Positions 45,547-53,130 of a stretch of DNA of 64,000 nucleotides are shown here, in pieces (the first letter of the stretch is position 1; every line of letters starts with the position of its first letter). A model generated the notes under the pieces. It was not told the DNA's origin. It ran no database searches and was given only the letters and a program-made list of their open reading frames with translations. Origin of the DNA: Planctopirus ephydatiae. Lineage in GTDB: Bacteria > Planctomycetota > Planctomycetia > Planctomycetales > Planctomycetaceae. The stretch covers positions 2,877,501 through 2,941,500 of the forward strand of contig NZ_CP036299.1 of the NCBI RefSeq assembly GCF_007752345.1, in the 5' to 3' direction. The translations under genes and the position numbers were made by a program.

Positions 45547-47568
45547 ATGAGCGGATCGACACCATCTTTCCTGAAGCCACTGGTTTGCCTCGCAGGATTC
45601 TGGGTAGCACTTCCGACTTTTGCCGTGGAAAACACGCCGCAGGCCTCTGCCACAGCAGGGAGCCCGCAGGGAAAGTTGGCTGGTCTTTCCGAGCTGACTG
45701 ATAAAACCTGGAAAGATGTGGAAGGAAACGTCTGGACGTTTCCGAAGTCGGAAACATCACCCGTCGTGGTGGTCGCCTTTCTGGGAACAGAGTGTCCTTT
45801 GGCTTTGCAGTATGCCAAGACGTTGAATCTCCTTGCGGAACGATTTGCTAATCAAGGCGTGCAATTCGTGGGGGTTAACGCCAATCCACAAGATTCTCTG
45901 GCCGAAATACAGGCTCAGACGCGACGTCAGAAACTGAGCTACCCGATTCTGAAGGATACCCATCAAGACTGGCTCAAGGCGTTAGGGGCTGATCGAACGC
46001 CTCAAGTTGTCGTACTCGATCAAAACCGCGTCATTCGCTATAGCGGTCGAATCGACGATCAGCACGGGATTGGGAAATCGAGGCCAGCCCCGACTCGCGA
46101 AGATCTGGCTTTGGCTGTGGAACAGATTCTGGCGAAGAAAAACGTCGAAATCAGCAAGACTGAAGTCATTGGCTGCCTGATCGGCCGCTTGAGTTCACCG
46201 AAGGCAGAACCTCAAGTGACATGGGCAAAAGACATCGCTCCTATTCTCGACCAGCACTGTGTCGAGTGCCATCGTCCCGGTGAAATTGGGCCCTTCAGCC
46301 TCGTTCACTACGAAGAGACTGCGGGTTGGGCCGAGATGATTGCCGAAGTGACCAGTGAGCGAAGAATGCCTCCCTGGCATGCTGATGAATCGCACGCCAA
46401 ATTCCTCAATGAACGCCGGCTTTCTCAAAAGGAAATTGACACATTGAAGCAATGGGTCGTCGAAGGGACTCCGGCAGGAGACGTTTCGCAAAGACCTCCA
46501 TTGCCAGTTTTCACCAATGGTTGGCAATTACCACGTCAGCCGGATCAGGTGGTGTGGATGAGCGAGCGGCCGTACTCTGTCAAATCGACCGGCGAAGTCA
46601 AATATCAATATTTCTCGGCAGATCCTGGAATCACCGAAGATCGCTGGATCTCGGGTGTTGAGGTTCAACCCGGGAACCGCGCTGTTGTCCATCACGTCAT
46701 TGTGTTCTTGAGCGAGGATGGCAAAAAGTTTAATCACGATAAGCAGCTTCTGGTGGCGTATGTGCCTGGTTTGAGATTGAAGCCACTCCCGGAAGGCTAT
46801 GCGAAGCGGATCCCGAAGGGTTCCAAGTTCATTTTTCAGGTGCATTACACTCCCAATGGCGAGGCTCAGGAAGATCGCACAAAAGTCGGGCTGATCTTTG
46901 CTGATCCAGCCAAAGTGACACATGAGGTCAAAACCGAAAGTGTGGCTCAACTCCGTTTTCGATTAGAGCCCTACAAAGACAATCAGCGCGTCGATGCCAA
47001 GCCCACTAAAGCTCCTGTCGAGCTGGAATTGCTGTCGATGTCACCTCACATGCATCTCCGGGGGAAATCCTTCCGTTACGAATTGCAGCCACCTGGTGGG
47101 GAACGACAAGTCGTGCTGAATGTTCCCCATTACGACTTCAATTGGCAGACGCAGTATCGTCTGGCAGAACCCATCAAGGTGGCTCGTGGCTCGACTCTGT
47201 ATGCCTCAGCAACATTTGATAATTCACCAGATAACCTCGCCAATCCCGATCCGTCGAAGACGGTTACCTGGGGCGATCAGTCGTGGGAGGAAATGATGCT
47301 CGGCTACTTCGACATCGCCGTTCCCCGCGCTTCGGCCGGCAAGGGGAACCTCATGACCGACTGGCTCGATGCCAAAGAAGGGCCCGGCAAGCTCGTCAAG
47401 GCGCTCGACCGCAACAAGAACGGCCAGATCGACCCCAATGAAGTCCAAGCCGGGCATCGCGAACTCGTCAAGCAGATCGACGCGGACGACTCGGGTGGAA
47501 TCAACGAAGAGGAGCTTCGCGCCAACTGGACGAAAGTGCTCAAAGCGATTTCTGCCAAAAAATCATAA
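45547..47568 (+). CDS. Redoxin + CxxCH cytochrome + copper-monooxygenase-like protein with EF hands
   Basis: 673 aa from ATG 45547 (MSGSTPSFLK...), preferred to a TTG at 45469 because a signal peptide follows directly. Parts: redoxin domain with GTECPLALQYAKTLNLL, single heme site CVECH followed by RPGEIGPF, and a copper type II monooxygenase-like half with VVHHVIVFL and HMHLRGKSF. At the end, two EF hands follow: DRNKNGQIDPNE and DADDSGGINEEE. It is a paralogue of the gene at 17233-19269, which lacks EF hands. From about 47280 the DNA is visibly richer in GC than the rest of the gene, hinting that the EF-hand end was added later. Exported; substrate unknown. Confidence 0.86.
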   Translation: MSGSTPSFLKPLVCLAGFWVALPTFAVENTPQASATAGSPQGKLAGLSELTDKTWKDVEGNVWTFPKSETSPVVVVAFLGTECPLALQYAKTLNLLAERFANQGVQFVGVNANPQDSLAEIQAQTRRQKLSYPILKDTHQDWLKALGADRTPQVVVLDQNRVIRYSGRIDDQHGIGKSRPAPTREDLALAVEQILAKKNVEISKTEVIGCLIGRLSSPKAEPQVTWAKDIAPILDQHCVECHRPGEIGPFSLVHYEETAGWAEMIAEVTSERRMPPWHADESHAKFLNERRLSQKEIDTLKQWVVEGTPAGDVSQRPPLPVFTNGWQLPRQPDQVVWMSERPYSVKSTGEVKYQYFSADPGITEDRWISGVEVQPGNRAVVHHVIVFLSEDGKKFNHDKQLLVAYVPGLRLKPLPEGYAKRIPKGSKFIFQVHYTPNGEAQEDRTKVGLIFADPAKVTHEVKTESVAQLRFRLEPYKDNQRVDAKPTKAPVELELLSMSPHMHLRGKSFRYELQPPGGERQVVLNVPHYDFNWQTQYRLAEPIKVARGSTLYASATFDNSPDNLANPDPSKTVTWGDQSWEEMMLGYFDIAVPRASAGKGNLMTDWLDAKEGPGKLVKALDRNKNGQIDPNEVQAGHRELVKQIDADDSGGINEEELRANWTKVLKAISAKKS

Positions 47569-47606
47569 TCGCCGACCTACGAAAATCACCGAATTGAAGT
47601 GATTGC

Positions 47607-47903
47607 TCACCGCAGATCAAAACGCTGAGTCAGTTCTCGCTCAACCGTGCTCAAGTCATGTCCGTAGGCCTTGAGCAGCAGCATCCAGTGGAACAACACA
47701 TTGGCAGCTGCTGCAGGAACATCGCCCGGATTCCCTGCATCCTCTTCTGCACAGGCTTCGACCATCTGATAGGCCTTTTCAACCAGCGTCGTGGCCATCA
47801 TATGATGCCCCGCCTGCGAGAGTTCCGTCACATAAGAACCGGCGGGGAGTTCCTTGAGCCGGTGTTCCAACTGTGCTTCGAGCCGCTTGAGCAAATCACT
47901 CAT
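47607..47903 (-). CDS. HisE-like protein with a degenerate active site
   Basis: 98 aa from ATG 47903. Length and pattern match phosphoribosyl-ATP pyrophosphatase HisE: LEAQLEHRLKELPAGSYVTE, then helix VEKAYQMVEA where GEEAxE is expected, and AAANVLFH where EAADLLYH is expected. Of the five acidic residues that normally bind magnesium only Glu42 remains (Lys43, Gln46, Ala65, Asn68 replace the others). It may be inactive or have a new role; no other his genes are adjacent. Converges with the redoxin/monooxygenase-like gene. Confidence 0.65.
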   Translation of the reverse strand: MSDLLKRLEAQLEHRLKELPAGSYVTELSQAGHHMMATTLVEKAYQMVEACAEEDAGNPGDVPAAAANVLFHWMLLLKAYGHDLSTVERELTQRFDLR

Positions 47904-47948
47904 CAAGTCTACCTCAGGTTCCCGTTCGAATGGTTGACTTTCGTGTGA

Positions 47949-48395
47949 TTACGAAAACGCTTTGACCAGCATCTGACGGCGATAAGCAAAGGCGTCTTCC
48001 AGTTGATCGAGAATCTTGTCGGCAGTGACCATCAGACCAATCAGGCCTCCCGGTGGCTCAAACTCAATTCGATTTTTCAGCACGCACAACTCATCATCCT
48101 GCTGTTCGATGATGTAATCGTGAATGTAACTTTTAATAGGGCCTTTGATCAGTTCCTCGCGAAAGCCCACGGGAGAATTAAAGACCGTGATCTTCTGCTC
48201 AAGTTGCTGGACGACGCCGTAAGCCTGAACTCGACAGACCATGATGCTGCCGAGAGATAACACTTCGGGAGCTTCCACAAAGACCAGACCAGCTTCTGGA
48301 GGACTCAGCGAGGCGAGATTCTTCGGACGTGAGATAAAATCGAAGATTTTTTCCGGTGCTGCAGGAAGCTGAACCTGACTCTCAAACTGTGGCAT
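47949..48395 (-). CDS. SRPBCC (START/Bet v1-like) family protein
   Basis: 148 aa from ATG 48395. Starts FESQVQLPAAPEKIFDFISR, the family opening where ligand-binding cavity helices follow, then alternating strands (YIIEQQDDELCVLKNRIEFE) and a final helix (DKILDQLEDAFAYRRQML). Members bind lipids or hydrophobic ligands, or act as cyclase/dehydrase-like ring enzymes; no specific function can be assigned. It lies 42 bp upstream of the HisE-like gene and is divergent from miaA (about 165 bp). Confidence 0.8.
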   Translation of the reverse strand: MPQFESQVQLPAAPEKIFDFISRPKNLASLSPPEAGLVFVEAPEVLSLGSIMVCRVQAYGVVQQLEQKITVFNSPVGFREELIKGPIKSYIHDYIIEQQDDELCVLKNRIEFEPPGGLIGLMVTADKILDQLEDAFAYRRQMLVKAFS

Positions 48396-48562
48396 GTCAA
48401 AACCTTCGAAATAAACCTGCGGTTCCTCGGTTCGACAACAGCTGTCGAATGCGGTCCCTTTCAAGGTTCAGCAAACAACAGCCACTGTTATGATGGGCAG
48501 AATGCTGCCCTGCAAACTGAGTGCAGTGTATGCCACCTACCTGCTGTTGAAAACCACTCGCT

Positions 48563-49531
48563 ATGCAGTTTCCCGCAGAACTTCTCAACCAGTGCTGGTT
48601 TCTGACCGGGGCGACCGCCAGTGGAAAGACCGCAGTCTCTCTCGAACTGGCAGAAATGCTCGATGCAGAAATCATCGCTCTCGATTCGATGACACTGTAT
48701 CGAAAAATGGACATAGGTACAGCGAAGCCGTCCGTCACAGAGTGTATGGCGACGCCGCACCATTTGTTCGATGTCATTGATCCGTGGGAAGAATTCAGTG
48801 TTGCCGAGTATCTGAAAAGTGCTCATCAGGTGGCTGAAGAGATTGTCCAGCGTAACAAGACCCCGCTGTTTGTCGGTGGAGCGGGGTTATATCTGAGGAG
48901 CCTGCTGCGGGGTGTTTTTAATGGCCCAGCGGCCGATTGGGAACTCCGCAAGAAGTGGGAGACTTTGGCGTTCACTTCGGGAAATCAGGCCGTTCATGAC
49001 CTTCTGGCCCAATGCGATCCTCCAGCAGCGGCTCGATTGCATGTGAATGATTTGCGGCGAGTCATCCGTGCCTTAGAGGTTTTTGAGCTCACTGGCATTC
49101 CGTTGTCTGCGCAACAGAATCAGCTGCCTGTCGAAGGGATCCACAAAGTTTTTGCGTTGATGCCCGCTCGAGACTGGTTAGCTGAACGCATCGAACAGAG
49201 ATTAACGCAGATGGTTCAGCAAGGGCTGGTGGCGGAGAATCTCAGACTCATGGATCTCGAACGCTCTCTCAGCCATACCGCCCGGCAGGCATTGGGCTAC
49301 AAAGAAATTCTCGATTGGCTGGAAACCCTGAGGCCTGAAGCTCGACACCCGGAACTCTCTCTCCCTGAAGCTGTGTTTATCACAATGCGAGATCGCACAC
49401 GACAGTTTGCCAAGCGACAGGAAACGTGGTTTCGTAATCTGAAAGAATGTCGGCAATTCCCCATCGATCCCCGGGACAATCCAGTCACGATTGCTCGCCA
49501 GATACTAAATGCTGCCAAGATTCCGCAGTGA
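48563..49531 (+). CDS. miaA: tRNA dimethylallyltransferase
   Basis: 322 aa from ATG 48563. P-loop GATASGKT (about 16-23), the substrate motif ALDSMTLYRKMDIGTAKP (the usual SADSMQVYRGMDIG in slightly changed form), AGLYLRSLLRG and the tRNA-recognition part SHTARQALGYKEIL. It adds a dimethylallyl group to A37 of tRNAs reading codons that start with U. Cytoplasmic. Converges with the GT39-like gene; only 16 bp separate the stops. Confidence 0.96.
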   Translation: MQFPAELLNQCWFLTGATASGKTAVSLELAEMLDAEIIALDSMTLYRKMDIGTAKPSVTECMATPHHLFDVIDPWEEFSVAEYLKSAHQVAEEIVQRNKTPLFVGGAGLYLRSLLRGVFNGPAADWELRKKWETLAFTSGNQAVHDLLAQCDPPAAARLHVNDLRRVIRALEVFELTGIPLSAQQNQLPVEGIHKVFALMPARDWLAERIEQRLTQMVQQGLVAENLRLMDLERSLSHTARQALGYKEILDWLETLRPEARHPELSLPEAVFITMRDRTRQFAKRQETWFRNLKECRQFPIDPRDNPVTIARQILNAAKIPQ

Positions 49532-49547
49532 CTTCGATAAGGAGGGA

Positions 49548-50906
49548 TCAATCCTCAGGAATGTGTGCCCTGCGGATCAATGGCTGTAAGTGTTTGACCA
49601 GGTAGATCGCAGCTGGGATCGCCAGGAGAGGCTCAATGGGGGCCCGCATACGCGCATTACTGAAGTAGAGAATATGCGGCAGCATCACCAGGCAGACAGT
49701 ACCAACCAACCAAACGCCAAAAATTCGATGACAGCGAAGGAGTTCAACAGTTCCTAAACCGGCCATAATGGCCAACAGGCCGTAGCAGAAGAACAACAGT
49801 TCCGTGAGCCCCCACGGCATTCGATTTTGGAACATGCTTTGAGGCACTGGGCTCCAAAAAAATGCCATCCTGAGCAGGGCGCTGCGAGTGAAGGCTTCAG
49901 GATGGCTGCGGATGGTTTGCCAGGCCCAGGCCTGCTGAAGTCTGTCTTGCTCGACTTCGCTGAGCCCGTCGAGTTTTTCGCGGTTTTGGGCTTCCCATTC
50001 ACGAAATTTTTCATCAGGCCAGATGGAAGTTCCCCGAGTTTCCTCCAGTTCCTGGATGACAGGATTGTTCGCCAGCCAGAGGGTGTAACCTCCATGTGTC
50101 GTGGTCACGATGGGAGTACCCGTCACGACGAGGTTTCGAGTCATCCAGATTCCGGGAGCGATCAAAGAAAATCCGGCGAGAATCATTACGATTCGCAGTG
50201 GCAATCGCAGTGAAGCGTGTGGTGAGCGTTGGCTGCTGGCCCATCCCATGCAGATGAGGAACCATGGCAATAGCAGAAGCAGGGCCGGTCTGGCCAATGG
50301 GGCGAGCCCTGCCAAGAGGCCAGCCCACATCAGCCTGTTGAGCGTAAGAGATGCTGGATGAATCAATGCCTGAGCCAACTGCAGCGACAACAGCATGATC
50401 AGAGTTGCGGCTAAAATTTCAGTCATCGGCTGGGTCGAGTAGAGCAGCAGCAGAGGATCTATTGCCACGATCAAGCCAGCCCAGCCACCCGCCAGATACC
50501 ATCCATTTCTTTTGAGTCCATCGCTGGCAAGATCGATCGTCAACAGTTGAGTTGTTCGGATCGTAGCCCAGGTGAGCACCAGAGAGAGTGACAACTGCAG
50601 CAAGGCCACAGCCCACGTGACATTTGCGATCCATAACAGAGGTGCCAGAAGCAGCGGGAAAAGTGGCGGTCGAAACGCTGTGGGAACTCCACCCGGCCCG
50701 CAGTAGCCCAGAGCATCAGCCAGATTTTGAGCCAGGAGCAGATAAGCATCCCGATCAATCGCTAAAGACTCGGGCTTCACAACCATCCAGCCCACGCGGA
50801 GGATCAAGGTCAACGCCAACGCTGTCCAGCACAGCCAGTCAAGACGGAATGTCGTTGAAGGCTGGGCAGCGGATGGCGGCTGATGCTGAGGCAAGACAGA
50901 ATTCAT
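49548..50906 (-). CDS. ArnT/GT39-like polytopic membrane glycosyltransferase
   Basis: 452 aa from ATG 50906; a GTG at 50945 would add 13 residues. At least nine hydrophobic helices. The first periplasmic loop has DRDAYLLLAQNLADALGYC and PTAFRPPLFPLLLA, the layout of the catalytic Asp loop of dolichol- or undecaprenyl-phosphate-sugar transferases (ArnT, Pmt, GT39/GT83). It probably moves a sugar from a lipid carrier onto a cell-surface acceptor. Standing alone, so the acceptor is unknown. Divergent from the esterase gene. Confidence 0.82.
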   Translation of the reverse strand: MNSVLPQHQPPSAAQPSTTFRLDWLCWTALALTLILRVGWMVVKPESLAIDRDAYLLLAQNLADALGYCGPGGVPTAFRPPLFPLLLAPLLWIANVTWAVALLQLSLSLVLTWATIRTTQLLTIDLASDGLKRNGWYLAGGWAGLIVAIDPLLLLYSTQPMTEILAATLIMLLSLQLAQALIHPASLTLNRLMWAGLLAGLAPLARPALLLLLPWFLICMGWASSQRSPHASLRLPLRIVMILAGFSLIAPGIWMTRNLVVTGTPIVTTTHGGYTLWLANNPVIQELEETRGTSIWPDEKFREWEAQNREKLDGLSEVEQDRLQQAWAWQTIRSHPEAFTRSALLRMAFFWSPVPQSMFQNRMPWGLTELLFFCYGLLAIMAGLGTVELLRCHRIFGVWLVGTVCLVMLPHILYFSNARMRAPIEPLLAIPAAIYLVKHLQPLIRRAHIPED

Positions 50907-51101
50907 TGACAGAGTCACTGTCCAGTAAGGTTTGCCCGTTGGCACGAGATCAATCTTTGAAAATCAATTGTGAAACCAGATCCAAACGTTGCAACGCGCA
51001 GTTGATCATGAGCGATTTTCACGGTCAACTCATGGGGCATGAATATCGAGTTTGATTCATGACTGAATGGACACAACAGGACACACATCTGGAGAGCAAC
51101 G

Positions 51102-51983
51102 ATGGCAAATTTCTGGACATACGGGCTGGTCATGCTTTCCCTCTGGGTGGGCCTGCAGCATGCGGCTGTGGCAATCGATACCACAGTCAAAATCACTCCT
51201 GATGTGGTGTATGGCCACAAAGATGGCCTGGCGATGACGCTGGATGTCTTCACACCAACCGAAAATCCCAATGGAGCAGGGGTGATCTTCATTGTGAGTG
51301 GTGGCTGGTATTCGCAGTGGACACCCCCCGAAAAGCTGCATGGCATGCTCAAGCCACTGACCGATGCCGGCTATACTGTCTTTGCGGTTCGCCATGGCAG
51401 CAGCCCGAAATATGGCATTCCGGATGCCGTCGCCGATGTCCGCCGTAGTGTGCGTTTTATTCGCCTGAATGCCAGACAGTTTGGTATTTCGCCTGCCCGA
51501 CTGGGAGTCTTTGGCATCAGCGCTGGTGGACATCTTTCACTCACACTCGGCACTACAGGAGATGATGGCCTGATAAAGGATTCTGACCCCGTCAATCGGG
51601 TCAGTGATCGTGTTCAGGCCGTGGTGGCCTTTGTTGCTCCCACCGATCTGACGATTATGGTGCGCGAGGCCAAAGACCGGTTGCCGGCTTATAATCGGTT
51701 CCCGGCGCTGGATCTCGACCTGGCTGCAGCGAAGAAGCTTTCACCCCTCTTCGAGGTCTCTGCCGATGACGCGCCCACCTTGCTGCTGGCTGGGGCCAAG
51801 GATGATCTGGTCCCCATCGCGCACAGCCAGAAAATCAAGGCGGCTTTCGATCAGACGCAAGTTCCCAGCCGATTAATGGAATTCCCCGAGGCAGGCCATG
51901 GCTTGCCTCCTGCCGACATGAAACAGGCCGTTGAAGAAATGCTGAACTGGTTCAACAAACATCTTGCCCAACCAACTTCGTGA
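51102..51983 (+). CDS. Exported alpha/beta hydrolase (esterase)
   Basis: 293 aa from ATG 51102. Signal peptide LVMLSLWVGLQHAAVAI. The nucleophile elbow is GISAGG with Ser at about 140, Asp in GAKDDLVPIA, His in AGHGLP, and the oxyanion part VSGGWYSQW. This is the BD-FAE/dienelactone-hydrolase-like family, often active on esters in plant or algal material. Exported, like many other enzymes in this region. The next gene (phosphoesterase) follows on the same strand about 75 bp away. Confidence 0.88.
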   Translation: MANFWTYGLVMLSLWVGLQHAAVAIDTTVKITPDVVYGHKDGLAMTLDVFTPTENPNGAGVIFIVSGGWYSQWTPPEKLHGMLKPLTDAGYTVFAVRHGSSPKYGIPDAVADVRRSVRFIRLNARQFGISPARLGVFGISAGGHLSLTLGTTGDDGLIKDSDPVNRVSDRVQAVVAFVAPTDLTIMVREAKDRLPAYNRFPALDLDLAAAKKLSPLFEVSADDAPTLLLAGAKDDLVPIAHSQKIKAAFDQTQVPSRLMEFPEAGHGLPPADMKQAVEEMLNWFNKHLAQPTS

Positions 51984-52056
51984 TCAACAGAAACGTGGCT
52001 TCCCCTGAATTCGATTGAATACCCAGTACGACGAGACAATCCTGGAGCGATTCCTG

Positions 52057-53025
52057 ATGACAAATATCAGTCGGCGGACATTTCTGGCCACAAGTTCTTG
52101 CGTAGTCACTTTATCCGCCCTGGTGACTCAGGCTCAGGATCAAATGGCGCCTCTGCGGTTTGGTGTGATCACTGATCTCCATCAGGACATCATCCCCGAT
52201 GCTTCTAATCGCTTGAGAGCCTTTATCGAAGCGATGACATTGGCAAACGTCGATTTCATCTGCCAACTGGGCGATTTTTGTATCCCTAAACCTGCCAACC
52301 GGCCCCTCATGGAGATCTGGAACTCATTTCCCGGGCCCAAGTACCATGTGCTGGGGAACCACGACATGGATGGTGGTTTCAAACCAGAGACCACTGCCAA
52401 GTTCTATGGCATGCCCGCCAGGTACTATGCGTTTTCTGCAAAAGGGGTGCGATTCATTGTGCTCGATGGAAACGAACCGGGGGGCCAGAAATCGGGATAT
52501 GCCCGGTACATCGACAAAGATCAGATTTCGTGGCTCAAAGTAGAACTTGAGAAGTCCATCGAGCCCGTGATTGTGCTCATTCATCAGCCTCTGGAAACAG
52601 ATTCCGGCATCGAAAATCATGCAGAAATCCAAAAGATTCTGGAGGGGACGTTATCGACTAAAGCGCCGGTACTGGCTGTGCTCGCCGGTCACCTGCATCA
52701 GGATTACGTTCGCCCGGTGAACGGGATTCCTTACATCCAGATCAACAGTGCGGCTTATCACTGGATGGGGGATAAATTCGCCCACGAGAGTTACTCTCCA
52801 GAAATTCACAAACAGCATCCCCACCTGAAAAGTACCTGCCCCTATCAAGATCCTTTATGGGCGATCGTGACGGTCGATCTATCTGGGCGAACACTCAAAA
52901 TCGATGGGCGAAAAACGACCTGGGTCGGACAATCTCCGTGGGAACTGGGGGCGACAGAGAAAAGCCATCCTCGTGAAATTGTCCGTCCAGAAGTCAGCCA
53001 GCAACAGGTGAGTCTGATTCGCTGA
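52057..53025 (+). CDS. Tat-exported metallophosphoesterase
   Basis: 322 aa from ATG 52057 (MTNISRRTFLATSS, a twin-arginine signal); a TTG at 52015 is less likely. All calcineurin-like motifs are present: ITDLH, QLGDF, GNHD, HQP and the final GHLH. The protein binds two metal ions and cleaves a phosphate ester outside the cytoplasm; the substrate is unknown. It follows the esterase gene on the same strand. No terminator is seen before the next gene, whose ATG is 101 bp downstream. Confidence 0.92.
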   Translation: MTNISRRTFLATSSCVVTLSALVTQAQDQMAPLRFGVITDLHQDIIPDASNRLRAFIEAMTLANVDFICQLGDFCIPKPANRPLMEIWNSFPGPKYHVLGNHDMDGGFKPETTAKFYGMPARYYAFSAKGVRFIVLDGNEPGGQKSGYARYIDKDQISWLKVELEKSIEPVIVLIHQPLETDSGIENHAEIQKILEGTLSTKAPVLAVLAGHLHQDYVRPVNGIPYIQINSAAYHWMGDKFAHESYSPEIHKQHPHLKSTCPYQDPLWAIVTVDLSGRTLKIDGRKTTWVGQSPWELGATEKSHPREIVRPEVSQQQVSLIR

Positions 53026-53130
53026 AGTGAGCGAGTTCTAAGGTTTGAGGACGGTGGCGGCGCCATGGTTCTCGATGTAACATGCATTCAATACTGCTTA
53101 TGCGTTTCTCACTGAGGCACTTCTCATGGA

